A stretch of DNA of 64,000 bases, taken from Serratia bockelmannii. GTDB taxonomy: Bacteria > Pseudomonadota > Gammaproteobacteria > Enterobacterales > Enterobacteriaceae. Positions 39,864 to 49,820 of the stretch are shown one piece after another; the stretch's first letter is position 1; each line of letters starts with the position of its first letter. The notes under the pieces were generated by a model. That model had not been told where the DNA came from. It saw only the letters and a program-made list of their open reading frames with translations, and ran no database searches. The stretch lies in contig NZ_VOUX01000033.1 of the NCBI RefSeq assembly GCF_008011855.1, positions 1,302,001-1,366,000 on the forward strand, read 5' to 3'. The position numbers and the translations under genes were made by a program.

Positions 39864-40526
39864 TTACTGTTTTTGCTGGCGGGCGGCCGCGCGCTTGTGA
39901 CGCCAAATTTCAATCACGCCCGGCAGAATCGAAACGATGATGATCCCGACGATCAACAGTTTCAGGTTCTCCTGCACCACCGGCAGATCGCCGAACAGGT
40001 AGCCAGCATAAGTGAAGAGCAGCACCCAAACCAGTGCACCAATCACGTTGTAGGCGGCGAAGTGGCGATAGGACATATGCCCCATGCCGGCGACGAACGG
40101 CGCAAAAGTACGCACGATCGGCACGAATCGCGCCAGAATAATCGTTTTCCCACCGTGCTTCTCATAGAACTGATGCGTCTTGTCCAGGTAGCTACGGCGG
40201 AAAATTTTCGAGTTCGGGTTGCTGAACAGCTTCTCGCCGAACAACCGCCCGATAGTGTAGTTCACCGCATCGCCAATGATCGCCGCTACGGCCATCAACG
40301 CCACCATGGTGTGCACGTTGAGATCGTTGGTCGGCAACGCCGCCAGCGCGCCGGCGACAAACAGCAAAGAATCCCCCGGCAGGAACGGCGTCACCACCAG
40401 GCCGGTTTCGCAAAACAAGATCAGGAACAGAATAGCGTAGACCCACATGCCGTATTGTGCGACCAGCTCGGCCAGGTGCACATCAATATGCAAAATGAAA
40501 TCAATAATAAACTTGATGATGTCCAT
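39864..40526 (-). CDS. dedA: DedA-family inner-membrane protein
   Basis: 220 residues, polytopic, with the DedA signatures [19 protein letters not shown] and [17 protein letters not shown]. DedA-family proteins act in membrane lipid (undecaprenyl phosphate/phospholipid) flipping and proton-force-dependent homeostasis. The ATG at 40526 with GAGAG upstream matches the E. coli start; the frame is open 10 codons further. Confidence 0.95.
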   Translation of the reverse strand: MDIIKFIIDFILHIDVHLAELVAQYGMWVYAILFLILFCETGLVVTPFLPGDSLLFVAGALAALPTNDLNVHTMVALMAVAAIIGDAVNYTIGRLFGEKLFSNPNSKIFRRSYLDKTHQFYEKHGGKTIILARFVPIVRTFAPFVAGMGHMSYRHFAAYNVIGALVWVLLFTYAGYLFGDLPVVQENLKLLIVGIIIVSILPGVIEIWRHKRAAARQQKQ

Positions 40527-40604
40527 AAATTCTCTCATTGATACCGGGTGTTTCAATCACCCGGCAGAAGCACAAGGGAGCGACGCTTTCAGGCGTGCCG
40601 GCGT

Positions 40605-41426
40605 TTAATCGTCGGGCAAAAACAGCGGCCCCATCGGCGGCCGCGGTAGACCAAAATGATCGGGATAGTCCACGGCAACCAGATACAGCCCCTCGGCTCG
40701 CGCCGTCGCCGCCGCCAGATTGCGATCCTTCAGCGCCAGCAACTCGGCCATCCAGTTCTCATCCTGATTGCCGCAGCCGATCTCCATCAGGCTGCCGACG
40801 ATATTGCGAACCATGTGATGCACAAAGGCATTCGCCTTGATATCTACCACAATATATTCGCCGTAGCGCGTAACCTTAACGTGTTTTACGCAGCGCCACG
40901 GGGTGCGCGACTGACACTGCACCGCGCGGAACGAGGTGAAGTCATTCTCGCCCAGCAGCGCCTGCGCCGCCCGGTGCATGCGATCGGCATCCAGCGGGTG
41001 ATAAAAGTGCGTCACCCCCTGTTGCAACACCGCCGGCCGGTAGCGATGGTTGAAAATAATATAGCGGTAACGGCGCGCGGTAGCGCTGAAACGCGCGTGA
41101 AAATCGTCGGCGACGGGGCTCACCCAGCGCACCGCGATGTCCGGCGGCAAATGGGTGTTCACGCCCATCGTCCAGGCGGCGTCCTTGCGACGCGCGGTGG
41201 TTTCGAAATGCACCACCTGCCCGGTGGCGTGCACCCCGGCGTCGGTGCGCCCGGCGCACAGCACGTTGATCGGCGCATCCGCCACCTTGCTCAACGCCTG
41301 CTCAAGGCGCTCCTGCACGCTGGCCACTTCTTGCTGCCGCTGCCAGCCGTAGTACCGGCTGCCGTCATATTCGATGCCCAGCGCTACCTTCAGCGTCGGC
41401 TGAGCGGGCGAGACCACCTCTGACAT
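40605..41426 (-). CDS. truA: tRNA pseudouridine(38-40) synthase TruA
   Basis: 273 residues. It modifies U38-U40 in tRNA anticodon stems. Catalytic aspartate D62 in [30 protein letters not shown], and the conserved [17 protein letters not shown]. Its ATG overlaps the usg stop by one base (TGATG), coupling it to usg as in E. coli. Confidence 0.97.
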   Translation of the reverse strand: MSEVVSPAQPTLKVALGIEYDGSRYYGWQRQQEVASVQERLEQALSKVADAPINVLCAGRTDAGVHATGQVVHFETTARRKDAAWTMGVNTHLPPDIAVRWVSPVADDFHARFSATARRYRYIIFNHRYRPAVLQQGVTHFYHPLDADRMHRAAQALLGENDFTSFRAVQCQSRTPWRCVKHVKVTRYGEYIVVDIKANAFVHHMVRNIVGSLMEIGCGNQDENWMAELLALKDRNLAAATARAEGLYLVAVDYPDHFGLPRPPMGPLFLPDD

Positions 41427-42436
41427 CAGTACATCTGCTCCTGCACCAGACGCTCGGCGGTTTCGATCGCCATTAACGCGCCGCCGAAGCGCACGTTGTC
41501 CGCCACCGTCCAGAACTGCAGCAGCTCGGGAATGCCGTAATCGTTACGCAGGCAACCGATGCTGAGCGCATCGCTGCCGGAGGCTTCGGTTACCTGAGTC
41601 GGGTAATCGTCCTCTTCGCTCAGCTGAATGTCCTCGACTTCTTCGAGCTCGCTGCGCGCCTCTTCGGCGGACAGCGGGCGCAGCGCTTCCAGGTGCACCA
41701 CCTGCGCATGGCCGTAAAACACCGGCGACTGAACGCAGCTCACCGAAATCGGCAACCCTTCGTCCTGCAGCACCTTGCGCACCTGATCGACGATCAGACG
41801 CTCTTCGCGCACGCTGCCCTGCTCGTCGGCAACGAGCGGCAGCAGGTTAAACGCCAGCTGTTTAGCGAAGACGCCTTCCTCGGCAGGAATGCCGTTCAGC
41901 AGGCGCGCGCTCTGGCCGGCCAGATCGTCCACCGCGGCCTTGCCGCGCGAGGATACCGACATCAGCGTGGTAACGTGCAGACGCGAGAGCCCCGCCTGTT
42001 CGGTCAGCGGTTTGATCGCCGTCAGCAGTTGGCTGACCATGCTGTCGGCCACCGCGACGATATTGCGGTTGCGGTAATCAGCCAGCACCTGCGGGTTAAC
42101 ACCCGGTACCACCAGCGGCACATCCGGCTCCATGGCGAACAGACCGCTGGTGTCGATCACCAGGCAGCCCATGTTGCCGGCCTCTTCGGCATAGCGAGCG
42201 GAAGCGTCGCTGCCGGCGACGAAGAAGGCCAGTTGGGCCTGCGACCAGTCGAACTCTTCGGCGTTCTGCACCAGAAGAGACTTGCCGTTGAAGCGCACAT
42301 TGGCGCCCGCACTGCGTTCGCTTGCCAGAGGATAGAGCTCACCCACCGGGAACTGGCGTTCCTGCAACAATTCCAGCAACGCTTCACCTACCGCGCCAGT
42401 GGCGCCGAGCAGCGCGATATTCCAGCCGTCAGACAT
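41426..42436 (-). CDS. usg: Usg, aspartate-semialdehyde dehydrogenase homologue
   Basis: 336 residues with the NADP-binding start of the Asd family ([15 protein letters not shown]) and [18 protein letters not shown]. In the position where true Asd has its active-site cysteine the sequence reads NIVAVADSM, so catalysis by that route is unlikely. Function unknown. Start ATG 42436 with GGAG 8 bases upstream. Confidence 0.93.
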   Translation of the reverse strand: MSDGWNIALLGATGAVGEALLELLQERQFPVGELYPLASERSAGANVRFNGKSLLVQNAEEFDWSQAQLAFFVAGSDASARYAEEAGNMGCLVIDTSGLFAMEPDVPLVVPGVNPQVLADYRNRNIVAVADSMVSQLLTAIKPLTEQAGLSRLHVTTLMSVSSRGKAAVDDLAGQSARLLNGIPAEEGVFAKQLAFNLLPLVADEQGSVREERLIVDQVRKVLQDEGLPISVSCVQSPVFYGHAQVVHLEALRPLSAEEARSELEEVEDIQLSEEDDYPTQVTEASGSDALSIGCLRNDYGIPELLQFWTVADNVRFGGALMAIETAERLVQEQMY

Positions 42437-42546
42437 CGGGTTTTCTCCAGAGTATTTCATTCATAAAAGCAGACGGGCAGTGCAATCACCGCCCGATAAT
42501 CTTTACCGCTCACTGTAGCGGCGTTGGCTTAAGACAACCTTACGCG

Positions 42547-43668
42547 CTACGCCAGGCTAAAGCCCAGCTTGCCGAGCAGCTCGGCGCTGGCGCTGTCATC
42601 GCATTGCACGGCCAGCGAAGACCACTCGCGGCGTTCCTGGTAGTGCTTGCGCAGGCGATCGAATTCGCCCGGTTGCCCAGCGACTTTGCGCAGCGGCGCA
42701 TCATCGCGGCGCACATCATACACCAAGTGCATCAATCGTTTTAACCGCGCTTCATCCAGCGGCCCGTTGAGGCGGATCTGGCTGAACTCCGGCACCGGCA
42801 GCAGCGAGGCCAACGCCACCTGCTGCGGCTGCCCCAGATGGTGGCTGAACGCTTCGAACACCTGAGTGGTGCCGCGCGCCTTGCCTTCCAGCGTATACCC
42901 GGCGATGTGCGCAGTGCCGATATCCACCCGCGCCAGCAGCGGCAAGGAGAGATCCGGCTCCGGTTCCCACACGTCCAGCACCGTGCTCAGCTTTTTGCCC
43001 TTTTCCAGCACCTGCAACAACGCGGCGTTATCCACCACCGGCCCGCGGCAGGCGTTGATCAGAATGCGGTTGTCCGGCAGCGCCGCCAACAGGTCGGCGT
43101 CCGCCAGATGCAGCGAATGGTATGGGCCGGATTTATTCAACGGCGTATGGAAGGTCAGCACATCGGCCTCGGCCACCAGCTTCTCCAACGGCCAGAATTC
43201 CCCGGCGTCGCCGCGATCGGCACGCGGCGGATCGCACAGCAGCGTGCGCACGCCCAGCGCTTTGAGGCGCGCGTCCAGGCGGGAACCGACGTTGCCCACG
43301 CCGATGATGCCGACGGTTTTATCCCGCAGATGGAAGCCATCGCGTTCGGCCAGCAGCATCAAGGCAGAGAACACATACTCGACCACCGCAATGGCGTTGC
43401 AGCCCGGCGCGGCGGAAAAGCCAATGCCCTGCCGTTGCAGCCAGGCGTCATCGACGTGATCGGTGCCGGCGGTGGCGGTACCGACAAAGCCAATGCGGCT
43501 GCCGGCCAGCAACGCTTCATTGACCTTGGTGACCGAACGCACCATCAGCGCATCGGCATCCGCCAGCGCCTCACGCGGGATCGGGCGGCCCGGCACCGCC
43601 TGCACCTCGCCCAGGCGGCTGAACAGCTCGGCCGCGTACGGCATATTTTCATCAACCAGAATTTTCAC
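42547..43668 (-). CDS. pdxB: Erythronate-4-phosphate dehydrogenase
   Basis: Second step of the DXP-dependent PLP pathway, 373 residues of the D-2-hydroxyacid dehydrogenase family. NAD fold [20 protein letters not shown], catalytic region [11 protein letters not shown] and [17 protein letters not shown]. The start is GTG at 43668 with GGAG 6 bases upstream. In E. coli the next gene is flk; here the accessory block begins 53 bases upstream of pdxB. Confidence 0.96.
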   Translation of the reverse strand: MKILVDENMPYAAELFSRLGEVQAVPGRPIPREALADADALMVRSVTKVNEALLAGSRIGFVGTATAGTDHVDDAWLQRQGIGFSAAPGCNAIAVVEYVFSALMLLAERDGFHLRDKTVGIIGVGNVGSRLDARLKALGVRTLLCDPPRADRGDAGEFWPLEKLVAEADVLTFHTPLNKSGPYHSLHLADADLLAALPDNRILINACRGPVVDNAALLQVLEKGKKLSTVLDVWEPEPDLSLPLLARVDIGTAHIAGYTLEGKARGTTQVFEAFSHHLGQPQQVALASLLPVPEFSQIRLNGPLDEARLKRLMHLVYDVRRDDAPLRKVAGQPGEFDRLRKHYQERREWSSLAVQCDDSASAELLGKLGFSLA

Positions 43669-43721
43669 TGCGTTCTCCGACGGTTTACGGCTATTTGTCT
43701 GCGAAATAGTGTGCCACTGAA

Positions 43722-44495
43722 TCAGGCACGGCGAAAGCGCTCAGGGGTAGTGCCGGCGATCTGCTGGAACATGACGATAAAGGCCGACGCGGAGCTGTAG
43801 CCGACGTCTAACGCCACGTCCTGCACGGTCTTGCCCTGCTCGAGCAGGGAGACGGCATGCAGGAACCGCAGGCGCTGGCGCCATTCGCTGAACGACATGC
43901 CCAGATCCTGTTGGCAGCGGCGCGACAGCGTGCGCTCGGTGGTGTAGACCCGAGCCGCCCACGCCGCCAGCGAGGTGTTGTCCGCCGGACAATGCTCCAA
44001 CGCTTCCAGCACCGGCGCCAAGAACTTGTCGTCCGACGACGGCAGATAGGTTTGCTGGCGCGGCGACAGGCGCAGCTGATCGATCAGCACCTGGCAGAGA
44101 CGCAAATCCGCCTCCGCCTGCGGAATGTACTGCTTGCGCGCATAGAAATCCTCGGCGATGGCGCGGAATATCGGCGTTACGCTCACCAGACAGGGGTCGG
44201 CCGGCATGCCGGTGCACAGCGCCGGCGTGATGTCCACCATGCGGCACTGCGCCAGCCGCTGGTTATAGCAGGAGTGTTCGATGCCAGCCGGCGCCCACAG
44301 CACGAACTCCGGCGGCGCCAGAAAGCGCTGCCCGCCGATGCGCAGCACCATCACCCCGGCTTTAACCCACATCAACTGACCCCAGGTGTGGCTGTGCGGC
44401 TGGAATTCGGTGCGCGCGTTGAACTCCTCGCAGCGGAACTGCACCGGGTTGGGCGCCGGGATCAACGACTCGGGGAAATGGCGGATTTCTGGCAT
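43722..44495 (-). CDS. AraC-family regulator with cupin domain (NimR-like)
   Basis: 257 residues. The N-terminal cupin-like sensor contains [14 protein letters not shown] and [13 protein letters not shown]. The C-terminal double helix-turn-helix is seen in [41 protein letters not shown] and [24 protein letters not shown] (quoted in parts, residues about 185-255). It is divergent from an EamA exporter, the usual layout for a regulator controlling a small-molecule exporter; the ligand is unknown. Confidence 0.88.
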   Translation of the reverse strand: MPEIRHFPESLIPAPNPVQFRCEEFNARTEFQPHSHTWGQLMWVKAGVMVLRIGGQRFLAPPEFVLWAPAGIEHSCYNQRLAQCRMVDITPALCTGMPADPCLVSVTPIFRAIAEDFYARKQYIPQAEADLRLCQVLIDQLRLSPRQQTYLPSSDDKFLAPVLEALEHCPADNTSLAAWAARVYTTERTLSRRCQQDLGMSFSEWRQRLRFLHAVSLLEQGKTVQDVALDVGYSSASAFIVMFQQIAGTTPERFRRA

Positions 44496-44612
44496 GGTTT
44501 CGTCCCGTGATTTGTCTTGTTTACGCCGATTTTTGTCTGGATATCGCTATATATGATAAACCGGACACGCGTAGACTAGCCAGCATGTTGGACGTTATTG
44601 AGAATAATTATC

Positions 44613-45533
44613 ATGAATATGCTCTTCCCGCTGTTGGCCGTGCTGATTTGGTCGATTAATGCCGTCGTCAGCAAACTCTCCGCCACCGCCATCGATCCGG
44701 CGGCCATCTCGCTCTACCGCTGGCTGCTGGCGCTGATTGCCCTCACGCCGTTCGTGCTGCCGGGCGTGCTGCGCAACTGGGCGCAGGTGCGCGCCAACTG
44801 GTGGAAGCTGATGATCCTCGGCCTGCTGGGCATGGTGCTGTACCAAAGCCTGGCCTATTACGCCGCGCACAGCGTCAGCGCGCTGTTTATGGGCATCATC
44901 GTGTCGCTGATCCCGCTGCTGACCATCCTGATCAGCATCGTTCTACTGCGCATTGCGCCAACCGTCGGCGTTCTGCTCGGCAGCATACTCTCCTTCTGCG
45001 GCCTGATCTGGCTGGTCAGCGGCGGTCAGCCCGGCGTGCTGTTGCAGCACGGTATCGGCAAAGGGGAATTGATGATGCTGCTCGCCACCGCCTCGTACGC
45101 GCTGTATGGCGTGTTGACCAAACGCTGGGCCATCGCGCTGCCGAACTGGCAATCGTTGTACGTGCAGATCCTGTTCGGCGTGCTGTTGTTACTGCCTAAT
45201 TTCCTGATGGCGGAGGATGTCGGCTTGAACGGCCATAACCTGCCGCTGGTGCTGTTCGCCGGCATTCCGGCTTCGATCATCGCCCCGTTCCTGTGGATCC
45301 AGGGCGTGATGCGCCTGGGCGCCAACACCGCCTCGATCTTCATGAACCTGGCACCGGTGTTTACCGCCGCTATCGCCGTGCTGTTCCTGCATGAGCAGTT
45401 GCACGGTTACCACCTGATCGGCGGCGGCATTACCCTGCTGGGCGTTATCCTGTCGCAGCGGCTGCGCACGCCGCTGACGCGTAAAGCCAAAGCCCCGGCG
45501 GCCAACGCAGAGTCCTGCAAAGAACAGGCTTAA
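44613..45533 (+). CDS. EamA/DMT-family transporter
   Basis: 306 residues with ten hydrophobic helices in two EamA repeats (first about 1-135, second about 145-290; conserved SLYRWLLALIALTPF, GVLTKRWA, LAPVFTAAIAVLFLHEQ). Probable inner-membrane exporter of a metabolite or drug. The start is taken as ATG 44613 rather than TTG 44598. Its stop overlaps tail-to-tail with the tctE stop. Likely target of the AraC-type gene. Confidence 0.88.
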   Translation: MNMLFPLLAVLIWSINAVVSKLSATAIDPAAISLYRWLLALIALTPFVLPGVLRNWAQVRANWWKLMILGLLGMVLYQSLAYYAAHSVSALFMGIIVSLIPLLTILISIVLLRIAPTVGVLLGSILSFCGLIWLVSGGQPGVLLQHGIGKGELMMLLATASYALYGVLTKRWAIALPNWQSLYVQILFGVLLLLPNFLMAEDVGLNGHNLPLVLFAGIPASIIAPFLWIQGVMRLGANTASIFMNLAPVFTAAIAVLFLHEQLHGYHLIGGGITLLGVILSQRLRTPLTRKAKAPAANAESCKEQA

Positions 45534-46948
45534 GGCAGCAGCCTGAAACGCACCCGCACCAACAGGCCGCCCAGCGCGGCAGAGCTCAACAGCTCCGGGC
45601 GGGTGCCGTGATACGCGGTGATGTCTTTCACCAACGCCAGTCCCAATCCGGCGCCCGGCTGATCGCCCACGTTGTCCAGCCGGTGAAACGGCTGCAGCGC
45701 CAGCGCCTTGTCCTGCAAGGCGATGCCGGGGCCGCTGTCTTCTATCTCCAGCACGCCTTCCCCTGCCGCCTTATCCTGCGTGAGGCGAGCGGTCACCATG
45801 CCCTGACGCGGTGTATATTTCAGCGCGTTGTCCAGCAGGTTGGCGCACAGCTCGGCCAACAGCAGCGGCTCCCCCGCCACTTGACACGCCGCCTCGCCTT
45901 CGAACCCGAGATCGATCTGTTTACTGCGCGCCTGCGGCAAGCGGGAAAAGCAGGCGTCGCGCAGCACCTGCGCCAGGTTGACCGGTTGCAACTTACGATC
46001 GGCCTGGTGCTCGCTGGCCTTCAGGCGTGAAAGATGCAGCAGGCGGTCGGTCAGCGACACGGTATTATCCAGCGTCGCGCTCATCGCCTGCAGGCTTTCG
46101 CGCCACTGCTGCGGCCGGTCACTGGCCAGCGCTACCCCTACCTGAGTCTTCAACACCGCCAGCGGCGTGCGCAGTTGGTGCGAAGCGTCGGCGCTGAAGC
46201 GCTCCTGACGTGCCACCATCAGCCGCAGCCGTTCGATGTAACGATTAAACGCCACCAGCAGCGGCTGCATCTCCGACCATGGCAATACCCGCGGCAAGGG
46301 CGTTAGCTCGCCCGGATCGCGCCGCAGCATGATACCGGAGAGCTTACGCATCGGCTTCAACACCCGCTTGAGCAATGCGAACGCCAGGATCAGGGTTAAC
46401 GCCACCACCGTGCCCTGGCTCAGCAGCGCCGCGATCATCATCTGCCGCGCCAGGTAACGGCGCGACTCCAGGGTTTCCGCCACCAGAATGGTCGCCATGC
46501 CGCTCACGCCCGACTCGTTGACCGGTTGAAACAGCGCCGCCACGCGGATCGGCCTGCCGAGGTATTCCGCATCGTAAAAATGCACCAGCGCCGGGTAGAG
46601 CGTGGAACGCGGGATATGGGGCGGCAAAGGCGGCAAATCGTCATAGCCCGAGATGCTTTTCCCCTGCGGCGAGATCACCTCGTAATACAGCTGATCGTTC
46701 ATGTTGCGCTCGAAGCTGTCGAGCACCACATAGGGCACATCAACCGCCAGCTTGCCTTCGCGCACCACCAGTCGCTCCGCTACGGTGCGCGCCGACGCCA
46801 GCAGCGTGCGATCGTAAGCCAGGGTGGCGGCGCTCATGGCGCTGAAATAGTGGGTGTAGATAGAGATGCCGCCCAACGCCAGCAGCGGCAGGCCAAAAAA
46901 CAATAGCAGTTGATAGAACAGCGAACGCGGCGCGTTAAACCACCGCAT
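45530..46948 (-). CDS. tctE: Sensor histidine kinase TctE
   Basis: 472 residues. Two membrane helices (about 12-35 and 170-195) flank a periplasmic sensor domain. HAMP-like linker follows, with phosphoacceptor H257 in SADASHQLRTPLAVLKTQ, N-box ELCANLLDNALKYTP and G-boxes IEDSGPGIA and GAGLGLALVKDI. It senses tricarboxylates and phosphorylates TctD. The ATG at 46948 overlaps the end of tctD by 14 bases. Confidence 0.93.
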   Translation of the reverse strand: MRWFNAPRSLFYQLLLFFGLPLLALGGISIYTHYFSAMSAATLAYDRTLLASARTVAERLVVREGKLAVDVPYVVLDSFERNMNDQLYYEVISPQGKSISGYDDLPPLPPHIPRSTLYPALVHFYDAEYLGRPIRVAALFQPVNESGVSGMATILVAETLESRRYLARQMMIAALLSQGTVVALTLILAFALLKRVLKPMRKLSGIMLRRDPGELTPLPRVLPWSEMQPLLVAFNRYIERLRLMVARQERFSADASHQLRTPLAVLKTQVGVALASDRPQQWRESLQAMSATLDNTVSLTDRLLHLSRLKASEHQADRKLQPVNLAQVLRDACFSRLPQARSKQIDLGFEGEAACQVAGEPLLLAELCANLLDNALKYTPRQGMVTARLTQDKAAGEGVLEIEDSGPGIALQDKALALQPFHRLDNVGDQPGAGLGLALVKDITAYHGTRPELLSSAALGGLLVRVRFRLLP

Positions 46949-47609
46949 CGCACAGCTCCAGGCTGTAACCCAGGCCACGCAGCGTGACGATCGCCACGTC
47001 GCTGCCCTGCAGCTTTTTCCGCAGGCGGTGTACGTAAAGCTCGATGCTCTCCGGATTGGCCTCGTCGGACAACGTAAATACCTGCTCGAACAGCTGTTGC
47101 TTGGCCACCGGGCGGCCGCGCCGGTGCATCAACGCGGTCAACACCGCCAGCTCGCGCGGCGTCAGCGCCAGCGGTTTGCTCTCCAGCAGAAAATAGCCTT
47201 CGTCGTGATAGGTCAACGCGCCGTACTGCAACGCCGGCTGCGGGGCGCCGACGCTGCGGCGCAGCAGCGCCCGAATACGCGCTTCCAGCTCGTCCAGTTC
47301 GAACGGCTTGGTGAGGTAATCGTCCGCCCCCAGATTCAGGCCTTTTACCCGGTCGGCCACGTCGGTGCGCGCCGTCAGCAGCAGCACCGGCAGATCCTGC
47401 CCGCGCTTGCGCAGGCGCGCCAGCAAATCCAGACCGTTCATACGCGGCAGCGCCACATCCAGCACCGCGAGCGCATAGCGTTCGTTGAGCAGCAGGTGAT
47501 CCGCTGCCACGCCGTCCGGGGCGACGTCGACGGCAAAGCCGGCGCCGGTCAGCGCCTTTTGCAACCAGTGAGACAGCTCGGGGTGATCTTCAACCAATAA
47601 CAGTCGCAT
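46935..47609 (-). CDS. tctD: Response regulator TctD (OmpR family)
   Basis: 224 residues. Receiver domain with phosphoacceptor D51 (LDVALPRMNG) and K101 (LTKPFELDELEA); C-terminal winged helix (LTPRELAVLTALMHRRGRP, SIELYVHRLRKKL). By homology to Salmonella TctD it controls the tctCBA genes, which lie divergently upstream. Transcribed with tctE. Confidence 0.94.
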   Translation of the reverse strand: MRLLLVEDHPELSHWLQKALTGAGFAVDVAPDGVAADHLLLNERYALAVLDVALPRMNGLDLLARLRKRGQDLPVLLLTARTDVADRVKGLNLGADDYLTKPFELDELEARIRALLRRSVGAPQPALQYGALTYHDEGYFLLESKPLALTPRELAVLTALMHRRGRPVAKQQLFEQVFTLSDEANPESIELYVHRLRKKLQGSDVAIVTLRGLGYSLELCDAVV

Positions 47610-47776
47610 GTTCCCATTCCATTGATTTATCTGAACAACCTGGCGCCAATATCGCGCTTGTTAACAGGTCGATAACAGAGAATGGCATGGAAAATAAGGG
47701 GATAAAAGAGCGCCGCGCCGCCAGTTTTGGGAGCTGGCACACAATTATGCGTATAGAGCGCGATCGCAGGACGATG

Positions 47777-48106
47777 TCAGATCAGCGGAATGGGGCTATC
47801 GGCCACGGCAATGTCCAGTACCGGGCGCAGCTTGTCGGCGGTAAACGGCGAAGAAACCAGCACGGAGCGGTTGTTGGCGGCAAATACCAGATCGATGCCG
47901 GTCACGCAGGCGGTCATCTGGCAGGCATACTTTTCACCGTCGGCGTTGACGAAATGCAGTTCAAACACGCCAACGTCGGCACGCAGTCGCTTCAAACGGC
48001 ACTGCCCGGTTTCACCGACCATCTCCGCATAGACCTCAGGCAACCGTTTAATCGCGCATACTTTGGCGCTGTCCCTACCACCAAATAATTTCCCTAACGA
48101 AAACAT
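47777..48106 (-). CDS. Hypothetical protein between tctD and tctC
   Basis: 109 residues, not recognised. A plausible soluble alpha/beta protein (ending VLDIAVADSPIPLI) with three scattered cysteines (residues 17, 36 and 62, with a fourth near 67) and no signal peptide. The ribosome-binding site of ATG 48106 is weak. It is on the tctD strand, about 170 bases upstream of tctD and divergent from tctC. An overlapping frame on the other strand is the alternative, but its composition is less protein-like. Confidence 0.55.
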   Translation of the reverse strand: MFSLGKLFGGRDSAKVCAIKRLPEVYAEMVGETGQCRLKRLRADVGVFELHFVNADGEKYACQMTACVTGIDLVFAANNRSVLVSSPFTADKLRPVLDIAVADSPIPLI

Positions 48107-48381
48107 ATCACTGCGTCTCTATTCATTTCACTGATCATGATTTTATCGCGAAAGCAGAACGGCAAACCTGATATTACGCAGGATTTTGGCCGGTTTTGCG
48201 CCCTGTTCCTGCCCGCATTTCTATGGTAGCGCACCCGTGATTCACTGGCGACAAGAGACCCTAATCACAGACTGGAAACTTTTCCGGCCACTGAAAGGTA
48301 AATGAAAGGTTGTTGTTTTAACAATCCTGCAACCGCGCTCTGCGGGATTCACAACCAGAACAATACCGAGGGCAAGCCACA

Positions 48382-49362
48382 ATGAAAAAAATAATGACCC
48401 GTACCTTTACCGCCGCCGCACTGTTGCTGGCAGCCTCTCAGGCCTTTGCCGTGGAAGCGCCCAAACGCACCGAATGTATTGCGCCGGCCAAGCCCGGCGG
48501 CGGTTTCGATCTGACCTGCAAGCTGATTCAGGTGTCGTTGCAGGACACCAAGGCGATCGATAAACCGATGCGCGTCACCTATATGCCCGGCGGCGTCGGC
48601 GCGGTGGCCTACAACGCCATCGTCGCGCAGCGACCGGCGGAGTTCGGCACCGTGGTGGCCTTCTCCGGCGGCTCGCTGCTCAATCTGGCCCAGGGCAAGT
48701 TCGGCCGCTACAACGTGGACGACGTGAAATGGCTGGCGGCGGTCGGAACCGACTACGGCATGATCGCGGTGCGCGCCGACTCGCCTTACAAGACCCTGAA
48801 AGACCTGATGGACGCCTTCCAAAAAGATCCCAACAGCGTGGTGTTCGGCGCCGGCGCCTCCATCGGCAGCCAGGACTGGATGAAAACTGCGCTGCTGGCG
48901 CGCGAAGTCGGCGTGGATCCGCGCAAGATGCGCTACGTGGCGTTCGAAGGCGGCGGCGAGCCGGTCACCGCGCTGTTGGGCAATCATATTCAGGCGGTTT
49001 CCGGTGATCTGAGCGAGATGGTGCCTTACCTGCAGGGCGACAAAATCCGCGTGCTGGCGGTGTATGCCGAACAACGTTTGCCTGGCCAGTTGGCCGACAT
49101 TCCAACCGCCAAAGAACAGGGGTACAGCCTGGTGTGGCCGATCATTCGCGGCTTCTACGTCGGGCCGAAAGTCAGCGATGAAGAGTATCAGTGGTGGATC
49201 GACACCTTCCAGAAAATGATGGCGACCGATGAATTCAAGCAGCAACGCGATCTGCGCGGCCTGTTCGAATTCAACATGACCGGCAAAGAGCTGGACGCCT
49301 ACGTGAAGAATCAGGTTGCCCAATACCGTGAGCAGGCGAAAGTGTTCGGCCTGGCCAAATAA
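48382..49362 (+). CDS. tctC: Tricarboxylate-binding periplasmic protein TctC
   Basis: 326 residues with a Sec signal peptide (cleavage after QAFA). Mature protein starts VEAPKRTECIAPAKPGGGFDL, the binding-loop region typical of TctC. PGGVGAVAYN, GAGASIGSQDWMK and GFYVGPKVSD match Salmonella TctC closely. Binds citrate-type acids for the TctAB carrier. A 9-bp hairpin with one wobble (48323-48331 with 48341-48349) lies in the leader just before the ribosome-binding site. Confidence 0.95.
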   Translation: MKKIMTRTFTAAALLLAASQAFAVEAPKRTECIAPAKPGGGFDLTCKLIQVSLQDTKAIDKPMRVTYMPGGVGAVAYNAIVAQRPAEFGTVVAFSGGSLLNLAQGKFGRYNVDDVKWLAAVGTDYGMIAVRADSPYKTLKDLMDAFQKDPNSVVFGAGASIGSQDWMKTALLAREVGVDPRKMRYVAFEGGGEPVTALLGNHIQAVSGDLSEMVPYLQGDKIRVLAVYAEQRLPGQLADIPTAKEQGYSLVWPIIRGFYVGPKVSDEEYQWWIDTFQKMMATDEFKQQRDLRGLFEFNMTGKELDAYVKNQVAQYREQAKVFGLAK

Positions 49363-49377
49363 CCGCAGGGGAAAACC

Positions 49378-49809
49378 ATGAGCGATCGTATTTTTGCCGG
49401 CTTTTGGCTGCTGCTGTGTATCGGCGGGCTGTTCATCGGCTGGGGCATTCAAAGCGAATACAGCTATGAACCGCTGGGGCCGCGCCCTTTCCCGCTGGCG
49501 ATCCTCAGCCTGATGGCGCTGTGCGCGGCCCTGTTGCTGCTGCGCCGCCCACAGGCGGTGGACTGGCCGCACCACAAGGTGCTGCAGCGGCTGCTGGTGC
49601 TGGTGATCACCCTGGTGCTGTATGCCTGGGGCTTTGAATGGCTGGGCTTTCCGCTGGCGACCGCGCTGCTGACGTTCAGCATCGGCCTGTTGTTTCAGGC
49701 CAGCCTGCCGGCGGCGGCCCTCTCCGGCGTCGTCATGGGCGCAGCGCTGTACTACGCCTTTGACCAACTTCTCGATGTCACACTGCCGCTCGGCATCTGG
49801 CTGAGCTAA
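49378..49809 (+). CDS. tctB: Tripartite tricarboxylate transporter small subunit TctB
   Basis: 143 residues with four hydrophobic helices; family features LGPRPFPLAILSLM and WLGFPLATALLTF. Works with TctA as the membrane carrier driven by the ion gradient. GGGGA lies 5 bases before the ATG; 15 bases after tctC. Confidence 0.93.
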   Translation: MSDRIFAGFWLLLCIGGLFIGWGIQSEYSYEPLGPRPFPLAILSLMALCAALLLLRRPQAVDWPHHKVLQRLLVLVITLVLYAWGFEWLGFPLATALLTFSIGLLFQASLPAAALSGVVMGAALYYAFDQLLDVTLPLGIWLS

Positions 49810-49820
49810 CGGGAGCGATG

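Noticed and set aside
48349-49767. Minus-strand frame of 472 codons opposite tctC and tctB
   Set aside because: Antisense of well-identified transporter genes; composition unlike a protein.
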